In this document: piece by piece, positions 18,671-25,778 of the stretch
Numbering within the stretch: position 1 is the first letter of the stretch
Layout: each line of letters begins with the position of its first letter
IMG/VR virus record: IMGVR_UViG_3300025816_000032
Span: 1-37,418 of that record
Direction: 5' to 3' (one strand)
From: a virus
Length of the DNA stretch: 37,418 nucleotides
The notes under the pieces: generated by a model
What the model was told of the DNA's origin: nothing
Database searches by the model: none
Seen by the model: only the letters and a program-made list of their open reading frames with translations
Position numbers and translations under genes: made by a program

Positions 18671-19042
18671 ATGAAAAAGTTGCTTTTATCATTATTTCTG
18701 TTTACTTCATTAGGTGCACAAGTAACAGACAAAAATTTTAAAGACAAGACTGGCGATGGAGTTGCTGTAGTTGTTTTCACATCGAAGTGGGCAGAAAGCG
18801 ACGGAATGGATTATGTTAAAGGTGTGAAAGGACATGAAGATGCAAAGATAATTAAAGCATCTTCAGAAGACACCAAAAAAGTTTGTAAGAAATTAAGATT
18901 AAGAAACTTTCCCTCTATAGCTTTATTTGTCAATGGTGATAAAATAGACACATGGAAGGGTGATATGGACGGAATAATAGAAGTTAAACCTGGTGATATT
19001 AAAGAAGCAATAGAAGATGCCATAGGTGGTGATGTATTTTGA
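18671..19042 (+). CDS. Exported thioredoxin-fold protein without CxxC
   Basis: 123 residues with a typical signal peptide (KKLLLSLFLFTSLGA, cut before Gln17) and AGGAG before the ATG. The mature part keeps the thioredoxin layout: VAVVVFTSKW strand, active-site loop, a helix, a DAKIIKASSED strand and the cis-Pro loop NFPSIALFVNGDKI. The WCGPC active site is replaced by W40-A-E-S-D44, so both redox cysteines are gone; only Cys72 remains, elsewhere. It therefore cannot be a normal disulfide reductase. A binding or chaperone-like role in the periplasm is inferred. Its stop overlaps the TTG start of the next gene by four bases. Confidence 0.7.
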   Translation: MKKLLLSLFLFTSLGAQVTDKNFKDKTGDGVAVVVFTSKWAESDGMDYVKGVKGHEDAKIIKASSEDTKKVCKKLRLRNFPSIALFVNGDKIDTWKGDMDGIIEVKPGDIKEAIEDAIGGDVF

Positions 19043-19524
19043 AAATTATAAAATTAAAAGAATTATTATCAGAAAATACTTACGCTAAATTCACTAGGAA
19101 TGAATTGGCTTTGTATATTGGTGATTTAAGTAATATGTTAAAGTCTGTTAGAAATCCAAAAAGTATACAGCTTATTAAACAAGACTTAAAAGATGTAAAA
19201 GCTGCATTAGCAAAAAAGAAAAATGAGTCTATTAGTGAGGCAAAACATAATAAAAAAATATTTGACAAAGTTGTTAATGCTTTAAAAGATATAAAATTTA
19301 AGGCTACAATACATTTAAATGATGATAAAATAACAATTGGTCTGGGTAGAGATTATTTTAAAAAGAAAAATCCACATGGAACTGGTTCTTTAGATGATGA
19401 GATAGAAAACAGACTTAAAAAAATAGGGTTACAAAATGCTGGAATTGATATAATGGCATCAAGTTCAGACTTTAATGATAAAAAATACACTAAAGCGCAA
19501 AAAGATATACGAGGCGGTGTGTAA
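19039..19524 (+). CDS. Possible internal head protein with capsid-targeting-like N-terminus
   Basis: 161 residues from a TTG start (19039) that overlaps the previous stop as TTGA. The N-terminus KIIKLKELLSE resembles T4 internal-protein capsid-targeting peptides (MKTYQEFIAE), which the gp21 protease cuts after (L/I)xE. A second such site (SISE|AKHNKK) falls at about residues 65-68, just before a small alpha/beta domain (KIFDKVVNALKDIKFKATIHL, then DKITIGLGRDYF). The spacing fits a propeptide plus mature domain. No known enzyme motif. Internal virion location is inferred. Confidence 0.55.
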   Translation: MKIIKLKELLSENTYAKFTRNELALYIGDLSNMLKSVRNPKSIQLIKQDLKDVKAALAKKKNESISEAKHNKKIFDKVVNALKDIKFKATIHLNDDKITIGLGRDYFKKKNPHGTGSLDDEIENRLKKIGLQNAGIDIMASSSDFNDKKYTKAQKDIRGGV

Positions 19525-19535
19525 GGAGAGAAGTT

Positions 19536-19949
19536 ATGGGATTATTAAGTACATTAGCAAAAGGTGCAGGAAGCTTATTAGGTGGAGATGCGCTTAAAGA
19601 CGTAGGCAACATAATAGATGACCTACATACATCAGGCGAAGAAAAAGCTGCTGCTAAGGAAAGAATTACACAAATAATAGCACAAGCAGAGCAAGCTGCA
19701 CAAGCACAAGTTTCTGCTAGATGGGAAGCTGATTTAAAACATGGTAGTTGGTTAAGTAAAAATATAAGACCTTTGACATTAATCTTCCTTACCGCGATAT
19801 TTACTATATTAAGCATCTTCGATGGAAACGTTGGAGAATTTACAATAGGCGCTGCATATGTGCCTGTTTATCAAACGCTATTAATGACTGTTTATGCTGC
19901 ATATTTTGCTGGTCGTTCAATTGAAAAAGTTAAGAAGGTGACTAAATGA
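19536..19949 (+). CDS. Holin, 3TM gene-transfer-agent type
   Basis: 137 residues behind TAAGGAG. The N-terminal 65 residues are soluble, small-residue-rich helices (KERITQIIAQAEQAAQAQ). The motif SWLSKNIRPLTLIFL at about 71-85 opens the first membrane helix (78-95). A second hydrophobic region at about 105-125 ends in AAYFAGRSIEKV. This WLSKNIRP ... GRSIEK pattern and length match the 'holin of 3TMs' family known from gene transfer agents and many phages. Holins permeabilise the inner membrane at lysis. It lies between two putative head-protein genes and overlaps the next by ATGA. Family assignment is fairly sure; lysis function is from family knowledge. Confidence 0.8.
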   Translation: MGLLSTLAKGAGSLLGGDALKDVGNIIDDLHTSGEEKAAAKERITQIIAQAEQAAQAQVSARWEADLKHGSWLSKNIRPLTLIFLTAIFTILSIFDGNVGEFTIGAAYVPVYQTLLMTVYAAYFAGRSIEKVKKVTK

Positions 19950-20632
19950 CATATAAAATGAATGAATCGGTTTATAAGTTCAAAGGTATGACATCATCAG
20001 ATATGGATGAGTTTGATGCGCAGCTAAGCAGAGATAATGTAAAAGGAACACCTAATTTTACTAATATGACTTACACAATACACAGTCCTAAAAAATCTGT
20101 ATATTTGGACTATTGGATAAAAACTAAATATAAGAAATTTAAACCAAAGAGAATTAGAGAATCTGCAACTCCTGAAAATCAGCCTAATTATTTTAAAGGC
20201 TTATCTAAGAAAGATAAAGAAGAAAGAGAGAGAGTAATAAAGCGGAGATCAAAAATGGACAGTGATGATCCAAAAGCTTATAAAGGCTTTTCGTCTGATA
20301 AGGGTGTGAAAACAAAGCCTTCTAAATGGACAGCAAAATTTAAGAAAATGTACGGTGAGATGAATGAAGATCAGAAAACTGTATTTCATGAAAAATTATC
20401 TGCTAAGATTCGCAAGTCTTTAAGAAACAAAGCTAAAAAATCAAATGCACCTACAGGTGCTCTGACAACTGTTTATAACAAAGGATTAGCAGCTTGGAGA
20501 ACTGGACATAGACCAGGTGCTAATCAACATGCATGGGCAATGGGAAGGGTGAACTCTTTCTTAGCAGGTGGACCTGCAAGAAAAGTTGATTCAGCTCAAT
20601 GGAATCAAGTAAAGAAGCATAGGAAAAAATAA
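19946..20632 (+). CDS. Basic phage protein (DUF5824-like C-terminus)
   Basis: 228 residues, overlapping the holin by ATGA. The N-terminal part (1-70) is a small domain with MTYTIHSPKKSVYLDYW. At about residues 68-71 lies a possible (L/I)xE cleavage site (RIRE|SATPENQ). The basic C-terminal half carries TGALTTVYNKGLAAWRTGHR and then PGANQHAWAMGRVNSFL, a pattern I recall from a phage domain of unknown function, DUF5824. It is Lys/Arg-rich, as are its neighbours. A virion-internal or DNA-associated role is inferred from composition and context; no enzymatic motif is visible. Confidence 0.6.
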   Translation: MTYKMNESVYKFKGMTSSDMDEFDAQLSRDNVKGTPNFTNMTYTIHSPKKSVYLDYWIKTKYKKFKPKRIRESATPENQPNYFKGLSKKDKEERERVIKRRSKMDSDDPKAYKGFSSDKGVKTKPSKWTAKFKKMYGEMNEDQKTVFHEKLSAKIRKSLRNKAKKSNAPTGALTTVYNKGLAAWRTGHRPGANQHAWAMGRVNSFLAGGPARKVDSAQWNQVKKHRKK

Positions 20633-21648
20633 TGCCGGCATCTTCTAAAGCTCAACAAAGACTTATGGGATTGGTAAAGGCAGTCCAAGCAGGTGATATT
20701 CCGAAAAGTAAAGTAACTAAAAAAATAAAACAATTGGCAAAAAATATGAAACAAAAAGACGTTAAAAAATATGCATCTACCAAACACAAAAACTTGCCAG
20801 ACAAGGTTAGAGAAAGCAAAACTTCTGATATGATGAGAGATATTCGTAAAGGTGGCGCTGCAGGACCGTGGAATATTATTGTAAGTAAAAATAATAAAGT
20901 AGTATCACAAGTATCTGTAAAGAATCTGAAAGAGATTCCAGCATATTTAGCTGCTTTAAGGCCAAGGTACCCAAATCATAAAATTGGTATAGAGTCCAAA
21001 GGTGGTAAAATAGTTTACAGAGAATCCGTAAATGAAGACGGAAGAGCAATTATGAAATCAATATCTAATGCTAAAAAAGGCGCAGTTGCCAAAGGCGGTG
21101 GATATGCACCATTTGTTAAGATGGGTAAGAATTCTTGGAAGCAAGCAAAGACAAATACAAAAACTCATGATGATGGCTTATTTGATAAGATAGGCGGATT
21201 TAAAGATTTTATTGTTGAAGCTTGTTGGGATGGTTACAAGCAAGTAGGAATGAAAAAAGGTAAAAAAGGGAAACAAGTTCCTAATTGCGTTCCTGAAGTT
21301 GTAGAACATTGTGGGTGTGAACACAAAGACACTTATGACGTTTTCAGTGAAGCTACAGGGTTAGGTTATACCTTATCGTTCTGTACGGATAAAAACTTAA
21401 AAGAGGCCGAGTACCAAGGACGTAAAGTTAAGCTAAATAAGCCGATGCAAGGTGATGTAGGAAAATTTAAAGTCTATGTAAAGAATGATAAGGGCAATGT
21501 TGTTAAGGTAAATTTTGGTGCAAAGGGTAGTGAAAACAGAATTAAGAAGTCTGATCCTGCCAGAAGAAAATCATTTAGAGCTAGACATAATTGTGATAGC
21601 CCAGGTCCTAAACATAAAGCTAGATATTGGAGTTGTAGAAAATGGTAA
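20632..21648 (+). CDS. Modular Lys-rich phage protein (DUF3008-like N-terminus, Cys C-terminal domain)
   Basis: 338 residues. Residues 1-60 (SKAQQRLMGLVKAVQAGDIP, then YASTKHKNLPDKV) match the DUF3008-type phage domain. A basic alpha/beta module with GPWNIIVSKNNKVVSQV follows (about 79-130). GGFKDFIVE|ACWDGYKQVG at about 188-206 combines a T4-like targeting/cleavage string with a module found in marine phages. Residues 258-338 form a conserved C-terminal domain (GRKVKLNKPMQGDVGKFKVY, then RRKSFRARHNC and ARYWSCRKW), with two Cys possibly for metal binding. Several E| junctions separate modules. TAATG couples it to the previous gene. Likely head core or internal protein (inference). Confidence 0.65.
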   Translation: MPASSKAQQRLMGLVKAVQAGDIPKSKVTKKIKQLAKNMKQKDVKKYASTKHKNLPDKVRESKTSDMMRDIRKGGAAGPWNIIVSKNNKVVSQVSVKNLKEIPAYLAALRPRYPNHKIGIESKGGKIVYRESVNEDGRAIMKSISNAKKGAVAKGGGYAPFVKMGKNSWKQAKTNTKTHDDGLFDKIGGFKDFIVEACWDGYKQVGMKKGKKGKQVPNCVPEVVEHCGCEHKDTYDVFSEATGLGYTLSFCTDKNLKEAEYQGRKVKLNKPMQGDVGKFKVYVKNDKGNVVKVNFGAKGSENRIKKSDPARRKSFRARHNCDSPGPKHKARYWSCRKW

Positions 21649-21917
21649 GTTTAAAAGAGATTTATTTCGCTGACAATACGTTGAAAGAGAATGCTGCTTT
21701 AAAAAGAGACGCAAAAAAATTAGAGATGAAGTGCAACAAGGCTGTTAAGATGATGCAAGAAATCGCTTCAGACTTTAAGAAAATTTACGGTGTCTCTACA
21801 TCAAATGCAGTGCTATATAATAATTTAAAAGATTTCGAAGAGCTTTCATCAAAAGCTGATGGGAAGTACGGCGGCTGGTTTCAATTTGCCAACGGAAATC
21901 CAGACTACGAAAAATAA
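21642..21917 (+). CDS. Small hypothetical helical protein
   Basis: 91 residues, starting 7 bp before the end of the preceding gene. The N-terminus VSLKEIYFADNTLKE|NAAL resembles the LKELL-type leader plus (L/I)xE site of its neighbours, though less cleanly. The middle is a helix (LKRDAKKLEMKCNKAVKMMQ), and the C-terminus is aromatic (YGGWFQFANGNPDYEK). No family recognised. Context suggests a member of the internal head protein set. Confidence 0.5.
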   Translation: MVSLKEIYFADNTLKENAALKRDAKKLEMKCNKAVKMMQEIASDFKKIYGVSTSNAVLYNNLKDFEELSSKADGKYGGWFQFANGNPDYEK

Positions 21918-21929
21918 AAGGAGAAAGTT

Positions 21930-22268
21930 ATGCCTACAGATAATAAGATATTAAGCAAAGTAAGTGATAATAAAACAGACTATCACATTCAAGACCAAAA
22001 ACATTCTATTAATACAGAATTAATTGGTATCATAAAATTTAGACAAAACAAAAAATGGTTAATTAGCATTGTTGTTGTTTCACTATTTGCTACAATATTA
22101 GGACTTATGATTTACTTTATGAGCAGTGGTGTTGATGTGATGGGTGGATGGAAAGAAATCTTGCTATTAATGTTAGGTGGATTTGTCGGTTCATTTGCTA
22201 AAGTAATCGACTTCTGGTTTAACAACGCCGAAGATGATGTTAAACTATTAGAACATGCAGATGACTAA
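21930..22268 (+). CDS. Small two-helix membrane protein
   Basis: 112 residues behind a strong AAAGGAG. A soluble N-terminus of about 45 residues is followed by two hydrophobic segments, about 47-69 (WLISIVVVSLFATILGLMIY) and 77-95 (EILLLMLGGFVGSFAKVIDF), and a short acidic tail. Size and topology would fit a holin, antiholin or small accessory membrane protein. With a 3TM-type holin 2 kb upstream, an antiholin-like role is possible, but nothing in the sequence proves it. TAATG couples it to the next membrane protein. Confidence 0.55.
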   Translation: MPTDNKILSKVSDNKTDYHIQDQKHSINTELIGIIKFRQNKKWLISIVVVSLFATILGLMIYFMSSGVDVMGGWKEILLLMLGGFVGSFAKVIDFWFNNAEDDVKLLEHADD

Positions 22269-22924
22269 TGAATATAGCAACTTTAGCTGGCCACATGGCA
22301 TTTGGGTTAATTGCATTTTCGTTTTTAGTAAAGGATATTCTATATCTTAGAATAGTATCAGTAGTAGCTAGTTTATTTTCTATATTTTATAATTTTTATA
22401 TTCCCACAGAACCAATGTGGTTGGCTATTAATTGGAACATAGTATTTGTACTAGTTAACTTATACCATATAGCTGTTATTATTTACGAGAAGCGTCCTGT
22501 AAAAATGGAACCAAAAGATAAAGAGTTATATGAAACTTTATTCAAAGACCTAACACCAGTAGAATATTTAAAAATAACAAAGATCGCTAAGTGGGAAACA
22601 TTTAAGTCAGGTTATAAATTAATTAAAGAAGGTGCTGATGTTAACCGTCTTATGCTAATTTATAACGGCACTGTAGACATAGCAGTTAAGGGAAAGTGGG
22701 TTGCAGAATTAAAAGACGGACAATTTATAGGTGAAATGAGTTTTCTTACAGAAAAGCCAGCAACAGCTGAATGTATTGTAAAGCATGATACTGAATGCAT
22801 TGTCTGGAGACAACCAGAATTCAAAGCACTATTAAAGCGCAATCCTTCACTGTACTTTACAATACAATCGTTGTTAAGTGCACAAGTTTCAGATGCGCTA
22901 GTGACTAAAAACACAAAAACTTAA
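22268..22924 (+). CDS. Membrane-anchored cyclic-nucleotide-binding-like protein
   Basis: 218 residues. Three membrane segments (about 5-21, 27-45, 54-73) precede a CRP-type cyclic-nucleotide-binding fold at about 92-210: KWETFKSGYKLIKEGADVNR, then YNGTVDIAV, then the phosphate cassette GQFIGEMSFLTEKPATAECI. The layout (three helices plus cNMP domain) is like Popeye-domain proteins and like PycTM-type effectors of Pycsar defence. Gly155-Glu156 are kept. The Arg that normally contacts the cyclic phosphate (PRxA) is replaced in P164-A-T-A167, so ligand choice is uncertain. No DNA-binding helix-turn-helix is present. TAATG links it to the preceding small membrane protein. Such a gene is unusual in a phage. 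Confidence 0.75.
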   Translation: MNIATLAGHMAFGLIAFSFLVKDILYLRIVSVVASLFSIFYNFYIPTEPMWLAINWNIVFVLVNLYHIAVIIYEKRPVKMEPKDKELYETLFKDLTPVEYLKITKIAKWETFKSGYKLIKEGADVNRLMLIYNGTVDIAVKGKWVAELKDGQFIGEMSFLTEKPATAECIVKHDTECIVWRQPEFKALLKRNPSLYFTIQSLLSAQVSDALVTKNTKT

Positions 22925-22940
22925 TATTTTGGTAATTAAT

Positions 22941-22961
22941 CAATATTTATAAAAAAACTGG
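22941..22961 (+). promoter_or_regulatory. Candidate late promoter box
   Basis: CAATATTTATAAAAAAACTG lies in the 45-bp gap before the ATG at 22970. It is the strongest copy of the window's ATATTTATAAA box. Its right half (TATAAAAAAACTGG) recurs exactly at 26912-26925. Confidence 0.5.
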
Positions 22962-22969
22962 AGCCTCGA

Positions 22970-24280
22970 ATGTCTTGGAACTCAAAAATAATAGAATTAA
23001 TTAGCTTACACGCAGAAGGTGATAAAGAAGCATACCAAAAGTTTTTTAAGTCTGCTATGGATAAGTTTAATATAAAGTCTCCAACTGAATTAGATGGCGA
23101 TAAGAAAAAAGAATTTTTTAATTATATAGATAAAAATTATGATGCAAAAAATGAAGATTTAGATCCATATAAAGACTTTGATGGTTCTCCAAAAGAAGAT
23201 TACAATTTAAATCTCGGTGCTTTCGTAGATGAGTATCAAAAGTTTTTAAAGTTTATGAAAAAACATAAAGAAGTTCCAGATAAAAATAAAAGAGAGTGGG
23301 CATTAGCAATTAGAAAAAAAGTTGGTCAAGGTATGTTTAATGGACATATTCATTCTTTTGAAGACGTATCAGATTTACTATCTATGGGTGATAAATTTAG
23401 AAATTTAAAAGAATCTGTATTAAAAGAAAATCCAGCTGTGATAGCTACAGCAGCTAGGATGGCAATACAAAATGCACAAGGTAAAAAAGTTTCAGTCAAT
23501 ACAGCAAGACAAAAAGATTATAGAGAAAAAGATCCGAAAGCATACAAAAAAGCTAAGAGCATTTTTGATAAAATAAAAGATAAGCTTAAAAGTAAAAAGA
23601 AACCACAAGCTAAAGGTCAAAAATTAAAAACCACAAATAATAAAAAATCAGACGCTCAAAAGTATTCTGACTTATATGGCGGAGGTGCTAAAGTAGAGTC
23701 AACTAAGGCTTACGCCCAAACATTAACTAAAATGGCAAAAGATAGACAGTTAAAAAATATTTCTAAAAAAGACAAAGATATGCTAATGAAAATTGCGCAG
23801 ATGATGAAAACTGCAAATGAAGGCGCTTTAAGTTCTAAAATAAAAAAAGCAATTATGATCGCAATTCAAATGAGTGGTAATATGACAGGTGCAGTCAATA
23901 AAATTGAAAAGATGGCAAAAGGATTATCTAAAGATAAAAAAGTTGCAGGTGCTTTAAGGCTTGCAAATGAATCAAAAATAAATGAAAAAGCAGATAAAAA
24001 AGCTATTAAGAATTTTTTAGATGCTGCACTTAAACAAGCAGGAATTAAAGTTTTAAAACATAAAGAAATGAAACCGGGAACAACTAGAGCAGTATATGGC
24101 TGTTTTTATACAGTAAAAGCTGCTAGTGGGAATGATGTTTTACCGTTCTACGTATACAAAAATGGCAAAATAGAATTAGGTGTATCTAGCAAAGGATTCT
24201 GGCCAGGGAAATACGGAGAGATGAGTAAAGTTGTTAAACAATTAAAAGATTTTAAAAGCACAGATTTAGACAAGGGATAG
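22970..24280 (+). CDS. Modular head-core/internal protein candidate
   Basis: 436 residues, very Lys-rich (GAG ... CG ahead of ATG). Residues 1-62 (AYQKFFKSAMDKFNIKSPTE, then KKKEFFNYIDKNYDAKNE) resemble a module recurrent in marine T4-like phage core/scaffold-type proteins. Next are a helical region to about 150 and a short helical block with PAVIATAARMAIQNAQG. A basic linker (about 180-228), YAQTLTKMAKDRQLKNISKK (248-267) and AIMIAIQMSGNMTGAVNKIE (294-313) follow. A C-terminal alpha/beta domain (345-430) carries VYGCFYTVKAASGND. Modules meet at Glu-ended junctions (LKE153|N, ANE284|G, ANE334|S, INE339|K), of which LKE and INE fit the T4 protease rule. The starting promoter box marks a new transcription unit. 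Confidence 0.6.
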   Translation: MSWNSKIIELISLHAEGDKEAYQKFFKSAMDKFNIKSPTELDGDKKKEFFNYIDKNYDAKNEDLDPYKDFDGSPKEDYNLNLGAFVDEYQKFLKFMKKHKEVPDKNKREWALAIRKKVGQGMFNGHIHSFEDVSDLLSMGDKFRNLKESVLKENPAVIATAARMAIQNAQGKKVSVNTARQKDYREKDPKAYKKAKSIFDKIKDKLKSKKKPQAKGQKLKTTNNKKSDAQKYSDLYGGGAKVESTKAYAQTLTKMAKDRQLKNISKKDKDMLMKIAQMMKTANEGALSSKIKKAIMIAIQMSGNMTGAVNKIEKMAKGLSKDKKVAGALRLANESKINEKADKKAIKNFLDAALKQAGIKVLKHKEMKPGTTRAVYGCFYTVKAASGNDVLPFYVYKNGKIELGVSSKGFWPGKYGEMSKVVKQLKDFKSTDLDKG

Positions 24281-24283
24281 ACA

Positions 24284-24748
24284 ATGAAAATCAAAAAAAC
24301 ACAACTTAAAGAGATTATTAGAGAAGGCATCAAGGTGGTCTTAAAAGAAAGAAAAAAGACTAAGCTTACTGAGGACAAAATGTCACCAGAACAGATGAAA
24401 TTTGCAAAACCTATTTTTGCTGCAGCAGCTAAAAAGGGTGGATTTAAGATTAAAAAACTGACAATGTTCCGTCAACCTTCAGCAGAAATTGCAGTATACA
24501 AATATGGAAAAGATAGTGGTAGCATGTGGAGTATTTGGGGAACAACTTTTACTAAATCAGAAGCAATGAATATTAAGAAACTTATTGAAAAGACAGATTC
24601 TGATATGATCTCTGGAGAACCTTCTTACAGACCAAAAGTAAAAGTTGGAACAGATACTGAATATATGGATCTTTGGGTTGCTGCTCAATTCGCTGGTATA
24701 AAATACGATCGCGATGAGTATGACAGATTATTTAGGAGTAAAAACTAA
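24284..24748 (+). CDS. Internal head protein candidate with targeting-like N-terminus
   Basis: 154 residues. The N-terminus KIKKTQLKEIIREGIKVVLK is a leader that I recall at the start of many unrelated marine phage proteins. It contains two (L/I)xE sites (IRE|G and LKE|R). The mature part has a small domain with KMSPEQMKFAKPIFAAAAKK, an aromatic MWSIWGTTFTKSEAMN strand-helix, and an acidic-aromatic end. No catalytic motif. It starts 4 bp after the previous stop and couples to the next by TAATG. Confidence 0.55.
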   Translation: MKIKKTQLKEIIREGIKVVLKERKKTKLTEDKMSPEQMKFAKPIFAAAAKKGGFKIKKLTMFRQPSAEIAVYKYGKDSGSMWSIWGTTFTKSEAMNIKKLIEKTDSDMISGEPSYRPKVKVGTDTEYMDLWVAAQFAGIKYDRDEYDRLFRSKN

Positions 24749-25044
24749 TGATTAAATTAAAAGACATATTAAAAGAAAGCTCGCCTGGATATGAAAATAG
24801 ACAATTTGGTGATCCACTTCCTACAATAAAAGATATTGCACGAGAACATCAAAAGAAGAAGATCAAAGAAGAAAACCTTGATGAAGGTCCGGACGCTGAT
24901 TTATTTAAAAAATTAAGTAAAATAGACGATCAGATTGTTAAACTTATGGTAATGTACTCTAAAAAAGCAGATACTGATAAAATTGCGCAGAGCTGGATGG
25001 CAGGATTACATGCAAAACTAAAAAAGAGTGGCATAAAATTATGA
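24748..25044 (+). CDS. Small internal protein candidate (IKLKDILKE leader)
   Basis: 98 residues. It starts IKLKDILKE|SSPGYENRQF, then has a second site NLDE|GPDADLFKKL at about residue 48 that leads into a compact helical domain (KIDDQIVKLMVMYSKKADTD). The same order (leader, linker, xE|GP-acidic, helical domain) is seen in the following gene, so the two are probably diverged paralogues. Joined to the previous gene by TAATG and to the next by ATGA. Family unknown. Confidence 0.55.
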   Translation: MIKLKDILKESSPGYENRQFGDPLPTIKDIAREHQKKKIKEENLDEGPDADLFKKLSKIDDQIVKLMVMYSKKADTDKIAQSWMAGLHAKLKKSGIKL

Positions 25045-25361
25045 TAAAATTAAGAGATTTATTAGATAAGTCAGAGCAAACAGGACATATATCTAAGCAT
25101 AACCCAGCAACAGCTTTTGCACCTGTACAAGAAGGACCTGCAGATGATGACACAAAAGCAGCAGATAAAATACACGGAAATCTTAAGAGCGCTATAGAAG
25201 GCATAGACACTGCAATGGCACTTATCACAAGAAATTTATCTAGCTTTAATGCACCAGGATTGAGACATGCTTTTACTAAAGCTATTGCATCTTCAACTAG
25301 CCAAGGTAAATTTGATGTTCGCAAAGCACACAAGATTTTAAACGACTACTACAGTAGATAA
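25041..25361 (+). CDS. Small internal protein candidate, paralogue-like
   Basis: 106 residues. The leader IKLRDLLDKSEQTG lacks a clean (L/I)xE end, but PVQE|GPADDDTKAADK at about residue 33 mirrors the NLDE|GPDAD site of the previous gene. The helical domain after it contains HGNLKSAIEGIDTAMALITR and a basic HKILNDYYSR tail. It overlaps its neighbours by ATGA upstream and by one base (TAATG) downstream. Function unknown. Confidence 0.55.
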   Translation: MIKLRDLLDKSEQTGHISKHNPATAFAPVQEGPADDDTKAADKIHGNLKSAIEGIDTAMALITRNLSSFNAPGLRHAFTKAIASSTSQGKFDVRKAHKILNDYYSR

Positions 25362-25576
25362 TGAATAAAAAAGCCGCGATTCGCAAAATACGCGAGATGG
25401 ATGAAGATAAGCGTCGTATTATGATGCTTAAATTATACGGAAGCAACATGGTTACAAATTTTAAAAGACTATTAGCAGGATTAGATAGGGAAAAGCCCGG
25501 GATTTATAAGAAGGCTTATAAAGATTTTAAAGGCATAATCGGTGCCATAGATAAGAAGATGGAGGAAGTCCTATGA
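25361..25576 (+). CDS. Small basic helical protein
   Basis: 71 residues, rich in Lys, Arg and Met, predicted all helical (NKKAAIRKIREMDEDKRRIM, then NMVTNFKRLLAGLD, then KDFKGIIGAIDKKMEEVL). No signal peptide, membrane segment or (L/I)xE leader. Coupled by TAATG upstream and ATGA downstream. No recognised family; it is supported mainly by coding density and coupling. Confidence 0.5.
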   Translation: MNKKAAIRKIREMDEDKRRIMMLKLYGSNMVTNFKRLLAGLDREKPGIYKKAYKDFKGIIGAIDKKMEEVL

Positions 25577-25767
25577 AGAATGTATTAAAACTATTATTAT
25601 CAGCAGTTATACTTTTCGCTGCTGTACCTACTGTCAATGCAGCTGATATGAATATGGCTGGGATGGAAGAGATAAAGAAGCAGAAAAAGAAAAAAGGTAA
25701 GAAAATGCAGAAAGGCAAGAAGGGAAAGAAGAAAGGTTTCTTTTCTAAAATGTTTGGAAGCAAGTAA
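25573..25767 (+). CDS. Secreted poly-Lys peptide
   Basis: 64 residues behind GGAGG. A good signal peptide (KNVLKLLLSAVILFAAVPTVNA) ends at about residue 23. The predicted mature chain is 41 residues, 16 of them Lys, with KKQKKKKGKKMQKGKKGKKK and an amphipathic GFFSKMFGSK end. The start overlaps the previous stop by ATGA. A highly cationic exported peptide could bind lipopolysaccharide or peptidoglycan, or help disrupt the envelope at lysis. These roles are inferred from composition only. Confidence 0.6.
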   Translation: MKNVLKLLLSAVILFAAVPTVNAADMNMAGMEEIKKQKKKKGKKMQKGKKGKKKGFFSKMFGSK

Positions 25768-25778
25768 GAAAGGAAACA

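Noticed and set aside
24284-25361. Leader peptides as signal peptides or membrane anchors
   Set aside because: They are amphipathic and end in Glu, without the hydrophobic core of 10 or more residues seen in the true signal peptides of 15614, 18671 and 25573.
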